The notes under the pieces were generated by a model. It was not told where the DNA came from, did not search any database, and was given only the letters and a program-made list of their open reading frames with translations. Below are positions 7,634 to 16,022 of a stretch of DNA of 44,900 bases, piece after piece. The position numbers were made by a program, and so were the translations under genes. The DNA is taken from contig JAKIZI010000012.1 of NCBI GenBank assembly GCA_022708105.1, positions 1-44,900 on the forward strand, read 5' to 3'. Positions within the stretch are counted from its first letter, which is position 1. Every line of letters starts with the position of its first letter. The stretch comes from Bacteroidota bacterium. GTDB taxonomy: Bacteria; Bacteroidota; Bacteroidia; Bacteroidales; WCHB1-69.

Positions 7634-8698
7634 ATGGCTATATATATTAAAGGAATGGGCAATATATCCATTCAGGATACGCTCGGAAAAAATTTCATTG
7701 ATGCCCCGGTCAGTTATTCAGAACCTTATATACGTTGCATAGAACCCAATTTCAAAGATTTTATCAATCCCCTGCAATTGAGACGTATGAGCCGTATTAT
7801 CAAAAGGGCTATTGCTTCTTCTCTTACCGCAGTAGAACAATCCGGCATTGCTGTTCCCGAAGCGATTATCTCCGGTACCGGATTGGGTTGTATCGAAGAT
7901 ACCGAAAAATTTCTCTCCGCAATGATTGAAAATGAAGAAAAGTTCCTGCAACCAACCTATTTTATCCAATCTACTCATAATACCATCAGTTCTCAAATTG
8001 CCATTTATCTAAAATGTCATTCATACAATAATACATATACCCATCGCGGCGTCTCTTTTGAGATGGCTCTTTGGGATGCTTATTTGCTTCTGTTGAGCGG
8101 TCAAATCAAATCTGCTTTAGTGGGGGGCTATGACGAGCTGACACCGACCTATTTTCAACAATTGAAAAAACTCGGCTTTTGGAGAGATTCGGTGCAGGAT
8201 AGTTTGAATATTGTTAATACGCCCGGAATAGGGACATTTTCCGGAGAAGGTAGTTTGTCTTTTATGTTTGCCGATAATGCAGAAAATGCTCTTGCACGTC
8301 TCGATGGAATGTCGTTAGGTTATAAACTTAACAATGATGAAGATGTGTGCCGTTTTATCACACAATTCTTAGAAGAACATCATTTGACCCCACAAGATAT
8401 TGATCTCTTTATGACCGGAAAAAGTGGCGATGAAGTTTATGACGGGCTTTATGATAATGTGTCGAAAATGCTCTTTCCTCAAACGCTGCAGGCAGTCTAT
8501 AAAAACCTTTCAGGGGAGTTCTTTACGGCATCGGCTTTCGGACTTTGGAGTGCCACCTCCTGTATTAAGAATAATGAGGTGCCGGAGTGCCAGAAAATAA
8601 ATAACATTCCCACAAAACCTTTGTCAAAAGTACTTCTATACAATCAATATCAAAATAAAAATCATTCGTTAATTTTGTTATCATCATGTGGTTGCTGA
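7634..8698 (+). CDS. Catalytically inactive ketosynthase-like protein (chain-length-factor type)
   Basis: Ketosynthase-fold protein (354 aa) resembling the beta-ketoacyl synthase-like N-terminal family. ISGTGLGCIEDTEKF and the ALVGGYDELT segment match the KS fold. The catalytic residues do not survive: the nucleophile region reads THRGVSFEMAL, with Gly139 at the Cys position; the HGTGT region reads MTGKSGDE; and the third motif reads LSGEFFTASAFG, with Glu for His. This is the pattern of a chain length factor/KS-beta partner. The frame is open upstream to 7553, but that would overlap the active KS, so the ATG at 7634 was chosen. The stop overlaps the next start by 13 bases. Confidence 0.85.
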   Translation: MAIYIKGMGNISIQDTLGKNFIDAPVSYSEPYIRCIEPNFKDFINPLQLRRMSRIIKRAIASSLTAVEQSGIAVPEAIISGTGLGCIEDTEKFLSAMIENEEKFLQPTYFIQSTHNTISSQIAIYLKCHSYNNTYTHRGVSFEMALWDAYLLLLSGQIKSALVGGYDELTPTYFQQLKKLGFWRDSVQDSLNIVNTPGIGTFSGEGSLSFMFADNAENALARLDGMSLGYKLNNDEDVCRFITQFLEEHHLTPQDIDLFMTGKSGDEVYDGLYDNVSKMLFPQTLQAVYKNLSGEFFTASAFGLWSATSCIKNNEVPECQKINNIPTKPLSKVLLYNQYQNKNHSLILLSSCGC

Positions 8699-9039
8699 TT
8701 GTTTTGGTTTTAATTCAGAGCGTATTGCTTGTTGCTGCACAAACGTTCTTGAAAATTGCTGTTACCTCTTTCGGGAAATTTACATGGGCATGGTGCTATT
8801 TTAAAACCGTTTTCACAACCTGGCAATTTGCTGCCTCCGGAGTGTGTGCCCTTGCCGGAATGATTATTTGGATGTATGTTTTGAAACGCTTCGATTTCAG
8901 CATCGCTTACCCATTGTTGAGTATCAGCTATGTCATCGGACTTTTTGCTGCTCAATTTATTTTTCACGAAGCAATTCCTCTAACGCGTTGGATTGGGGTA
9001 TTCATTATTATGATTGGCGTCTTTTTTGTAGTTAAATAA
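8686..9039 (+). CDS. Small EamA/SMR-type membrane transporter (ArnE/ArnF-like)
   Basis: Small membrane protein (117 aa) with four predicted transmembrane helices. It resembles the small multidrug resistance/EamA fold and ArnE/ArnF subunits, which flip undecaprenyl-phosphate-aminoarabinose. The AYPLLSISYVIGLFAAQFIFHEAI segment followed by RWIGVFIIMIGVFFV is typical of that fold. It overlaps the preceding ketosynthase-like gene by 13 bases and precedes the LolA-like gene by 8, so it is tightly embedded in the cassette. With the DPM-like glycosyltransferase at 10079 it could move a polyprenyl-phosphate-linked sugar or acyl-sugar across the membrane (inference). Confidence 0.75.
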   Translation: MWLLIVLVLIQSVLLVAAQTFLKIAVTSFGKFTWAWCYFKTVFTTWQFAASGVCALAGMIIWMYVLKRFDFSIAYPLLSISYVIGLFAAQFIFHEAIPLTRWIGVFIIMIGVFFVVK

Positions 9040-9047
9040 TTCCCATC

Positions 9048-9692
9048 ATGAAAAGAATCATTGTTCTATTTTGTTTGACTTTTCTCGGATGCCTTATCAT
9101 GGCACAACCCAAAAACTATAAACTGCTCTCAGGAACGGAAAAATTATCTATGGCGAAGAAAATAGCCGCTGCTTCGGCTCAAGTCTCCTCTCTTCAATGT
9201 GACTTCGTCCAAGAAAAAAAACTCTCTTTCTTGACGGAGGTACAAAAGTCGAACGGGAAAATGTATTATAAAAATCCCAATTGTCTTCGATGGGAATATG
9301 TGGCTCCGGATCCGTATATTTTCATCTTTAATAATCAAAAAATATATTTAAAAAACGAAAAAGGAACATCGCAGTTCAATGCCAATACCAATAGAACTCT
9401 TAAAACGATGAGCCAATTGATTATCGGAACCATCAGCGGAGAAGGATTGCAACAGAATTCAAATTTTACGATTGAATATTATACCGGTGGAAAGCAAATC
9501 ATGGTTAAACTGATCCCCGTTGATAAGAATATAAAAAAACTGATTTCCACGATAGAACTCTATCTTGACAATGCAACACTTTTAGCTACTCAAATGGTAA
9601 TGAACGAATCCGGTGGAGATGTGACCAAATTTACCTTTCTGAATGTGCAAAAAAATATAGCACTTTCATCCAATAAATTTAAGATTGATTAA
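9048..9692 (+). CDS. LolA-like outer-membrane lipoprotein carrier family protein
   Basis: Secreted periplasmic protein (214 aa) with signal peptide at residues 1-19 (ending LIMAQ) and a LolA/LolB-like fold. Typical features are the SLQCDFVQEKKLSFL segment, the GKMYYKNPNCLRWEYVAPDPYIFIFNNQKIYL pattern and a C-terminal VTKFTFLNVQKN strand. Dedicated LolA-like proteins are constant members of aryl polyene-type clusters, where they are thought to escort a lipidic product to the outer membrane. Placed in the acyl cassette, 8 bases after the small transporter gene, it is probably such a dedicated carrier and not the general lipoprotein chaperone. Confidence 0.85.
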   Translation: MKRIIVLFCLTFLGCLIMAQPKNYKLLSGTEKLSMAKKIAAASAQVSSLQCDFVQEKKLSFLTEVQKSNGKMYYKNPNCLRWEYVAPDPYIFIFNNQKIYLKNEKGTSQFNANTNRTLKTMSQLIIGTISGEGLQQNSNFTIEYYTGGKQIMVKLIPVDKNIKKLISTIELYLDNATLLATQMVMNESGGDVTKFTFLNVQKNIALSSNKFKID

Positions 9693-9699
9693 TTATTTT

Positions 9700-10089
9700 A
9701 TGTTAAGAGACGATTTATACGAAATAAAGGAAATCCGTACCATTAATGAATTTGAATTTTTTTATGAGATTCATTTGAATAAAGATACGGATATATACCG
9801 TGGTCATTTCCCTTCACGACCGATTACCCCGGGTGCTTGTTTGCTGGAAATTGCCCGCGAATTGATGGAAATTCATGAAAAACAACCTCTTGATATTCGT
9901 CAAATCAAATCAATGAAATTTCTCAATATCATTGAACCATCGGTTCATCCTAATCTCGTTTTCCACTTTATTATTAAAGAACGTTTAGAAGATCAACCAA
10001 AAGTGATGGTGGAAATCGGAGCAGGAAGTGAAGTCTTTACTAAAATGTCGATGTTTTTCGCTGAAAATGTTCCCTGTAATGAATCGTAA
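9700..10089 (+). CDS. Hot-dog 3-hydroxyacyl-ACP dehydratase (FabZ/ApeI-like)
   Basis: Single hot-dog-domain protein (129 aa) expected to dehydrate 3-hydroxyacyl-ACP to the enoyl form. The motif RGHFPSRPITPGACLLEIA carries the catalytic pair His36 and Glu50, with the 14-residue spacing of FabZ-type dehydratases. A TTG five codons upstream (9685) is in frame, but the ATG at 9700 is the better start. The 3' end overlaps the glycosyltransferase start by 11 bases. No ketoreductase or enoyl reductase is encoded nearby, so the intermediate would need a reductase from elsewhere. Confidence 0.88.
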   Translation: MLRDDLYEIKEIRTINEFEFFYEIHLNKDTDIYRGHFPSRPITPGACLLEIARELMEIHEKQPLDIRQIKSMKFLNIIEPSVHPNLVFHFIIKERLEDQPKVMVEIGAGSEVFTKMSMFFAENVPCNES

Positions 10090-10810
10090 AGATTATTGTG
10101 TCATTATCCCTACCTATAATAACGGAGGAACCCTTCCTTCCGTGATTGAAAAGGTGTTGCAAATGACGTCTTATATTATCGTGGTTAATGACGGTTCTAC
10201 CGATGAAACCGAGCTGATCTTAGAACGATTCCCCGAGATTGTTAAATTGTCCTATACGCCCAACAAAGGAAAAGGGCATGCTTTGAAAATTGGCTTTCAA
10301 CAAGCTGTGAAACAAGGCTTTCGATACGCTATAACGCTGGATGCGGATGGGCAACACTTCCCCGAAGAACTTCCCCGTTTTTTGGAAGTTATTTCCAGAT
10401 ACCCTGATGCAATGGTGGTTGGAAGTCGATTCCTCGAACAAGAAAATATGCCCAAGAAAAATAGCTTCGCCAATCGTTTCTCCAATTTCTGGTTTTATGT
10501 CCATACACTCCAAAAACTTCCCGATACACAATCAGGATATCGTTTATATCCGCTGGTTCACATCAAAAAAATGCACATTCTTACCAATAGATACGAAACA
10601 GAATTGGAAATTTTGGTAAAAATGGCATGGCGATTTGTTCCGGTCATCCCGGTGCCCATTTCTGTTTTTTATGCACCTACCGGAGAACGAATCTCCCATT
10701 TTAAGCCGTTTCACGATTTTTTTCGGATTAGTTTGTTAAATACATTTTTAACATTTATCGCCCTCTTATACTTCTATCCTCGTTTTTTAATCCATAAAAT
10801 AACAAATTAA
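10079..10810 (+). CDS. Glycosyltransferase family 2, dolichyl-phosphate-mannose-synthase-like
   Basis: GT-A fold glycosyltransferase (243 aa) of the DPM1/DPG-synthase-like group. Visible motifs are VIIPTYNNGGTL, VVNDGSTDET, NKGKGHALKIGF, and the metal-binding DADGQH preceded by YAITL. A C-terminal hydrophobic stretch (about residues 215-237) probably anchors it to the inner membrane. The frame is open upstream to 10028, but the ATG at 10079, overlapping the dehydratase stop by 11 bases, is preferred. As last gene of the acyl cassette it may attach a sugar to polyprenyl phosphate or to the acyl product. GT2 proteins also occur in aryl polyene clusters. Confidence 0.87.
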   Translation: MNRKDYCVIIPTYNNGGTLPSVIEKVLQMTSYIIVVNDGSTDETELILERFPEIVKLSYTPNKGKGHALKIGFQQAVKQGFRYAITLDADGQHFPEELPRFLEVISRYPDAMVVGSRFLEQENMPKKNSFANRFSNFWFYVHTLQKLPDTQSGYRLYPLVHIKKMHILTNRYETELEILVKMAWRFVPVIPVPISVFYAPTGERISHFKPFHDFFRISLLNTFLTFIALLYFYPRFLIHKITN

Positions 10811-10855
10811 TATAAATCATTTTTTTGATTTTGAGATTTGTATTTATTTTTTATA

Positions 10856-10863
10856 TAAATTTG
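10856..10863 (+). promoter_or_regulatory. -7 box (TAAATTTG) before the adhesin gene
   Basis: TAAATTTG fits TAnnTTTG, with a TTTG at 10830-10833 about 22 bases upstream. The predicted start codon is at 10936, giving a leader of about 65 bases. The adhesin gene is therefore likely transcribed on its own and not from the acyl cassette. Confidence 0.45.
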
Positions 10864-10935
10864 TCGCAATTAATTTGATTGGGCTCATTAATATTTTTTA
10901 TTTATCAATATATTTATTTATTAAATATCGAAATT

Positions 10936-13900
10936 ATGAAAAAAATAATTCTCATTTTGATGATTCTTTTATCTGTGGTTTATGTTAAATCTCAAACACT
11001 CCTCAGTGAAAGTTTTGAAAACGGTATCCCTGCAACATGGCTCAATGTTGATGCCGACGGGGACGGCTATGTATGGCAAGTTGCTTCTTTTAGCACCGAC
11101 AGTTTAGTAGCCCATAGTGGAGATAAATCCGCTATTTCATTTTCTTATGATAATAATACGGTGATGGCTTTAACCCCTGACAATTATTTGATTACCTCTG
11201 CTGTTGCCATTCCGGCGCAAGGGGCGACGCTGACCTATTGGGTGGTGGCACAAGATCAGGATTGGGCAGATGAACATTATTCTATTAAAGTCTCAACATC
11301 AGGCACCAGTCCGGCCAATTTTACGACCATATTTCAAGAAACGATTTCTCGTGGTCCATGGTTGCAAAAAACAGTCTCTCTATCCGCATACGCAGGACAA
11401 ACCATTTATGTTGCTTTTGTACATAACAATAGTACCGATGAATTTGCCATCAAATTTGACGATATTGCTATTGAAGCCGGGAATATTACTCCTCCGCCTC
11501 CTCCGGGATATGCCACGATTGTACTTGAAGCCTACGATGTTTGGGGGGATTATACCGGTTACCAAATCTTATTGGATGCCGATGCGCTCGAATATACCAA
11601 CATGTCCGGTGGTTTTACCTGTGGAGGTTCTTACGGAGCATACGAGTATATGCTCCCTGTGAATGCTAATAGCAGCGACTCATATGTGGTTTATTACGGA
11701 ATGGATTCCATCCAAATTCCGGCCGGAATTTACGATTATGTTGTCCTGAATCCGGGGTGTACGGATTTTACTTCAATTTATATTGCCAGCAGTCAATGCA
11801 GCCCCGCTATGGGTGATGACTTTAATTTTGAAGCCGGTAGAAGATACCATTTTTATATGTCTTTAAGCGGCAATAATGATTGTCTTACCCTTACGGTCGA
11901 CGGAAATGCTCCGGTGGTCAATACCCCTGTGGACTTGGGTATCGGCTTCGTCGATTCCAATGTGACCATGTACATAGATTCCATGATCGTGAATTACGGA
12001 TCGGATTTCTCTCCCGTTTTTAATCTATATAATTGGGATGGAACAAGTCCTTCGCAAAATGACTATAATGATACACTTTATATAGGATTTAGTTTTAATG
12101 GCGTTGATTCGGGATTAATCGGCTATTTGGATTATACAGATTCTATTTTATATATTGGAGATGCCGAATCCTATACGTATAACTCTTTCCTCACGGCTGC
12201 ACAAATTGCTGCTGCCGGATTGCTTGGAGGAACTTATGAGTGTTGTATTTATCTCTCTTTGGATGCCGGATGGACAGAACAAGATGCGGTGGATAATTCC
12301 TATTGTATGTACGTTACTTTTGCTTCAGGCGGAGTAAATACCTATACGGTTACGGCTACTGCGGGCGCCGGAGGAAGTATCTCTCCGACCGGAACCTCTT
12401 CTTATAATGCCGGTGCCAATGCTACCTATCAGATTGTGCCCAATAATTGCTATCAAGTGAGTAATGTTTTGGTGGACGGAAATTCCGTAGGAGCAGTCAA
12501 TAGTTATACCTTTTCTAATATTCAGGCCAATCACACCATTTCGGCCTCATTTATTCAAACTACCTACACGGTGAGTGTTACCGCCGGTGCCAACGGAAGC
12601 ATTTCTTATGGAACGGTTACCATTCCCGCCGGTTCTACCCAAAATATAACAGTTAATTGCGGTGACCAACCTACGTTTACTTTCCACCCAGATAACGGCT
12701 ATCAAATTTCAGATGTATTAGCCAATGGCGTCAGTGTTGGCACCCCGGGAAGTTATCAATTTCCTGCCCTTAGCGGAAACGCATCACTCAATGTTTCATT
12801 TACCCAAATTCCTGTAGGAACATTTGTGATTACCTCCTCTGCCGGAAATGGTGGCACGATTTCTCCCAATGGAACTAATAATTTTAGTTCCGGTACTTCC
12901 CAAACCTATACCATCAGTCCGAATACCTGCTATGCCATTGCCGATGTGATTGTGGATGGAAACTCCGTGGGAACCCCTTCGAGCTATACGTTCAATTCTA
13001 TTCAGGCCAATCATACCATTTCAGCGATCTTTACACAGGTTACCTATACAGTTGCCGTTACGGTCGGAGCCAATGGAAGCATTTCGTACGGAACGGTTAC
13101 CATTCCCGCCGGTTCTACCCAAAATATAACAGTTAATTGCGGTGACCAACCCACATTTACTTTCCATCCCAATAATGGATATCAAGTTAATGACGTGTTG
13201 GTGAACGGCACCAGTGTGGGTACGCCGGCCTCTTACCAATTTACTGCAATTACGGGCAATGCAAGCCTCTCGGTCAGCTTTAATTCTCCAGCTACCCAAA
13301 CATACACTATTACTTCATCTGCCGGACCCGGAGGTTCTATTACGCCTGCCGGTACTCAAACCTTCTCCCAAGGAAATACCCAGAACTATACCATAACCCC
13401 TGATAATTGCTACCAAATTTCAGATGTTCTTGTCGATGGGAACTCTATCGGAACTGCAGCAAGCTACACTTTTACCAATATTAATGCAAACCATACCATT
13501 GTTGCCTCTTTCGAAGCTATGACCTACACCATTGTAGTTAATGTCGGGGCAGGAGGAAGTGTCAGCTATAACGGGAATTATGTGCAGGAAAGTTCTTCCC
13601 AGCAATTTACGGTGGATTGTGGTACAACGCCTACGTTCCAATTTATCCCCAATTCCGGAAATACAGTGTCGGATGTTCGTGTCAACGGCAATAGTGTCGG
13701 CAATGCTTCCCAGTATCAATTTCCTCCTATGAGCGGGGATGTTCTTTTAGAAGTTTCGTTCGGTCCAGCAAGTGGTATTCAGGAGTATGAATATCAAATC
13801 CTCCTTGCTCCCAATCCGGTTAAGCATCATCTTACCGTTGAAGCCGAAGGATTCACTCACCTTGAAGTGCTTAACTACTTAGGACAAACCATCTTTTCCA

Positions 13901-14016
13901 CAACCATCGAACAATCTAAGACCGTTGTTGATGTCAAAGAATTGTCCAACGGAATCTATTTTGTCCGATTGAGCGGTGAAAAAGGCACTGCTACCCGAAA
14001 ATTCATCAAAGAATAA
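10936..14016 (+). CDS. T9SS-secreted adhesin with gingipain-type domains and six repeats
   Basis: Large secreted protein (1026 aa). Residues 1-20 are a signal peptide ending VKSQ. About 22-175 is a cleaved-adhesin/choice-of-anchor J jelly-roll (ESFENGIPATW... FDDIAIEAG). About 191-322 matches DUF2436, known from Kgp/RgpA/HagA adhesins (TIVLEAYDVWGDYTGYQILL, DDFNFEAGRRYHFYM). About 323-468 is unrecognised. Residues 470-942 are six InlB-B-like repeats in ABABAB order. The last about 75 residues are a T9SS sorting domain (LAPNPVKHHLTVE... LSNGIYFVRL). The ATG at 10936 gives a proper signal peptide; the frame stays open to 10879. It probably binds protein, carbohydrate or cells on the outer surface. 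A strong terminator follows. Confidence 0.88.
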   Translation: MKKIILILMILLSVVYVKSQTLLSESFENGIPATWLNVDADGDGYVWQVASFSTDSLVAHSGDKSAISFSYDNNTVMALTPDNYLITSAVAIPAQGATLTYWVVAQDQDWADEHYSIKVSTSGTSPANFTTIFQETISRGPWLQKTVSLSAYAGQTIYVAFVHNNSTDEFAIKFDDIAIEAGNITPPPPPGYATIVLEAYDVWGDYTGYQILLDADALEYTNMSGGFTCGGSYGAYEYMLPVNANSSDSYVVYYGMDSIQIPAGIYDYVVLNPGCTDFTSIYIASSQCSPAMGDDFNFEAGRRYHFYMSLSGNNDCLTLTVDGNAPVVNTPVDLGIGFVDSNVTMYIDSMIVNYGSDFSPVFNLYNWDGTSPSQNDYNDTLYIGFSFNGVDSGLIGYLDYTDSILYIGDAESYTYNSFLTAAQIAAAGLLGGTYECCIYLSLDAGWTEQDAVDNSYCMYVTFASGGVNTYTVTATAGAGGSISPTGTSSYNAGANATYQIVPNNCYQVSNVLVDGNSVGAVNSYTFSNIQANHTISASFIQTTYTVSVTAGANGSISYGTVTIPAGSTQNITVNCGDQPTFTFHPDNGYQISDVLANGVSVGTPGSYQFPALSGNASLNVSFTQIPVGTFVITSSAGNGGTISPNGTNNFSSGTSQTYTISPNTCYAIADVIVDGNSVGTPSSYTFNSIQANHTISAIFTQVTYTVAVTVGANGSISYGTVTIPAGSTQNITVNCGDQPTFTFHPNNGYQVNDVLVNGTSVGTPASYQFTAITGNASLSVSFNSPATQTYTITSSAGPGGSITPAGTQTFSQGNTQNYTITPDNCYQISDVLVDGNSIGTAASYTFTNINANHTIVASFEAMTYTIVVNVGAGGSVSYNGNYVQESSSQQFTVDCGTTPTFQFIPNSGNTVSDVRVNGNSVGNASQYQFPPMSGDVLLEVSFGPASGIQEYEYQILLAPNPVKHHLTVEAEGFTHLEVLNYLGQTIFSTTIEQSKTVVDVKELSNGIYFVRLSGEKGTATRKFIKE
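12343..13761 (+). repeat. Six alternating A/B coding repeats in the adhesin
   Basis: Repeats begin at 12343 (A1), 12565 (B1), 12823 (A2), 13045 (B2), 13303 (A3) and 13525 (B3). The A type has a conserved 'NCY..SNVLVDGNSVG....YTF..I.ANHTI' core; the B type has 'CG..PTF.F.P..G' and no NCY core. The A+B period is exactly 480 bp for the first two pairs. Positions 12610-12671 and 13090-13151 are identical over 62 bp, which points to recent duplication or gene conversion. Confidence 0.9.
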
Positions 14017-14042
14017 CTGTCTGTTTTTTAATGCAACATTCA

Positions 14043-14077
14043 ACGGAGAAGTTTCATGCGAACTTCTCCGTTTTTTT
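14043..14077 (+). terminator. Strong rho-independent terminator after the adhesin gene
   Basis: A perfect 11-bp stem ACGGAGAAGTT/AACTTCTCCGT (14043-14053 and 14061-14071) with a 7-nt loop is followed by a T-run to 14077. It begins 26 bases after the adhesin stop codon. The minus strand has no T-run after the stem, so it works in the plus direction only. Confidence 0.92.
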
Positions 14078-14208
14078 ATGAAAAAAACTCTAGCTATTTT
14101 ATTGCGGTAGAGCCACAATGCCCCCTCTACTTTTCTATATAACGCATAAGGCTTTCATTCTAAGCGAAATGAAGAATCTGTTGGATTTTACCAGACCCCC
14201 ATAAATCG

Positions 14209-15417
14209 TTATAATTTTATTCCTTCTAAATCAGCAGGAAAATCTCGCCAAGACCATTTTTCCAGAACAACACCATTCTTAATCAACATCAATCCGGGAT
14301 TGGAACGCACAGCATCTCTTACCATAAAAGGCCCTTTGATCGGATCTATATTATGGGTATAAATTGGAAAATTGATATTGTTTTTTTGAGAAAATTCTTT
14401 GATTTTATCAGTAGAAGAATTCGTTAAGCCAACGAAATAATAACCATTCTTCTCACTTAAGGAGATCAAATTTTGCAAATTTTCATCTTGTATTCCTTTC
14501 AGATTTACTTCATCTAAATCGTGCATAAATAAGATTAAGACAAAATTATTATTTTCAATATTTAACAACTCAAAAGAGTGATCGCCTCCGGCAGAATCAA
14601 TCATTGAAAATCCTTGCAACGGGGCTCTTTGTATTGGTTTAATAATGCTGTCTTTTCTTTCCACGAAGCAATATTCGGTTTCAAAATTCGCATTATCATC
14701 ATACATTTTGAGCAGTTCCTCTTGTGACAAAGAGATTGAAGTGCTGTCTGCATTACGCATATAGATGTAAACCGTCATCAATTCTTCCGGCTGATCCACA
14801 AAAACCGTATCAATACGTGTTCCTTTTTTCCAGTCACTAAAATCAATAATTGGAAGATGGCGATATGAATACCATTGTACGATACACACCAACATAACCC
14901 CAATTGCCGCCAAAGACCACTTCCCAAGTTCCGTCAAATGAATATCGGGAATGCTCTTTCTCTTTAAAAATACAATCAAAGTCGGAATGAGAATAACAAC
15001 ATTTTTAAGGAATGTTTGTAAATTAGTCATCTCAATTGCTTGTCCGAAGCATCCACAATCTTTCACTACGCCAAAATCATACCCGAAATGAGTTTCCAAA
15101 TGTTCGGCTATGGCGAGCCATAGAGTCAGAATGAGGAAGAAACCCATAAAAAGCATGTACATAATGGAGGTAAACTTCACTTTGACTCTGAACAGCAGCA
15201 TAAAGCCGAGGGTAAACTCAACAATATTCAAACAGACACCAAAAAACATAGAAAACGGGTGCATAAAGCCCATTCCAAAAGAGATAAAATACTCATCCAT
15301 TTTAATGGCAGAGGCCATTGGGTCAATGGCTTTCGACAATCCTGAAAAAATAAACAAAGCGGCCAATAACAATCTTAATACTTTCACCCAAATTTCTTCT
15401 TTCTGTTTTCTCATCAT
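14209..15417 (-). CDS. BT_3928 family protein (DoxX/MauE-like membrane domain plus redoxin-like domain)
   Basis: Two-part protein (402 aa). The N-terminal half has about four to five transmembrane helices of the DoxX/MauE type (RLLLAALFIFSGLSKAIDPM...) with the conserved KDCGCFG cysteine motif (about residues 118-124). After another membrane segment near 165-185, the C-terminal half (about 230-402) has a thioredoxin-like pattern (FVLILFMHDLDE... PIYTHNIDPI... RSNPGLMLIKNGVVLEKW) but no CxxC. This is the architecture annotated as BT_3928 family in Bacteroidota. It is the last gene of a minus-strand run behind DUF1599 and two C25 peptidases. A role in periplasmic thiol/redox handling is plausible but unproven. 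Confidence 0.8.
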   Translation of the reverse strand: MMRKQKEEIWVKVLRLLLAALFIFSGLSKAIDPMASAIKMDEYFISFGMGFMHPFSMFFGVCLNIVEFTLGFMLLFRVKVKFTSIMYMLFMGFFLILTLWLAIAEHLETHFGYDFGVVKDCGCFGQAIEMTNLQTFLKNVVILIPTLIVFLKRKSIPDIHLTELGKWSLAAIGVMLVCIVQWYSYRHLPIIDFSDWKKGTRIDTVFVDQPEELMTVYIYMRNADSTSISLSQEELLKMYDDNANFETEYCFVERKDSIIKPIQRAPLQGFSMIDSAGGDHSFELLNIENNNFVLILFMHDLDEVNLKGIQDENLQNLISLSEKNGYYFVGLTNSSTDKIKEFSQKNNINFPIYTHNIDPIKGPFMVRDAVRSNPGLMLIKNGVVLEKWSWRDFPADLEGIKL

Positions 15418-15456
15418 TTTAATATTTAATTACATATAATTATTAATAAACAAAAA

Positions 15457-16017
15457 CTAACTTGCCTTTTCTTTCTCTACAACCAATCTTATCAAAGCAA
15501 AAACGGCATAATTGATAATATCATAATAATTGGCATCCAAACCTTCTGAAACAATCGTATTCCCTTGATTATCTTCAATTTGTTTTACTCTCAATAACTT
15601 CATCAAAATAATATCGGTAAGAGAAGAAATTCGCATTTTCCGCCATGCTTCGCCGTAATCGTGATTTTTATTCATCATCAATTCCTTGGCATTTTGAAGA
15701 TACTTTTTAAACAAACCAATTGCTTCTTCTGAAGACATTAATTCTTCCATCGTCTCTACCACCCCAACTTCGAGTTGAATCAAAGCCATGGCTGAATAGT
15801 TGACAATTCCCATAAATTCCGGGATAATTCCTTCGTTTACTTTTTTAACTCCTTTTTGTTCGATACTTCTGATTCGCTGCGCCTTAATGTATATTTGATC
15901 TGTTAATGAAGATACCCTTAAGATCCTCCACGCCGTACCATAATCTATTGTTTTTTTTGAAAAAATGTCAATACATTGTTGTCCAACAATATCAAACTCT
16001 TCAGAAGTATTTTTCAT
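15457..16017 (-). CDS. DUF1599 domain protein
   Basis: Cytoplasmic protein (186 aa) made of two similar halves. Each carries a 'K..DYG.AWR..R.SSLTD.I..K..R...IE' block: KTIDYGTAWRILRVSSLTDQIYIKAQRIRSIE near residue 22 and KNHDYGEAWRKMRISSLTDIILMKLLRVKQIE near 117. This matches DUF1599, which often precedes a BT_3928-family gene in Bacteroidota genomes, as it does here (39 bases apart). The internal duplication is easy to see. Biochemical function is unknown. It starts 5 bases after the smaller C25 peptidase gene, so it is probably co-transcribed. Confidence 0.85.
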   Translation of the reverse strand: MKNTSEEFDIVGQQCIDIFSKKTIDYGTAWRILRVSSLTDQIYIKAQRIRSIEQKGVKKVNEGIIPEFMGIVNYSAMALIQLEVGVVETMEELMSSEEAIGLFKKYLQNAKELMMNKNHDYGEAWRKMRISSLTDIILMKLLRVKQIEDNQGNTIVSEGLDANYYDIINYAVFALIRLVVEKEKAS

Positions 16018-16022
16018 TTCAA

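Noticed and set aside
12325..13719. Minus-strand open frames across the adhesin repeats
   Set aside because: They repeat with the coding repeats on the other strand and are composed of unusual residues; they are shadows.
12343..13761. Regular repeats considered as a CRISPR-like or noncoding array
   Set aside because: The repeats are in one long open frame, encode a clear alternating protein repeat, and have no unique short spacers.
14107..14130. GTAGAG/CTCTAC hairpin as terminator for the minus-strand operon
   Set aside because: The stem is only 6 bp and no T-run follows on the minus strand.
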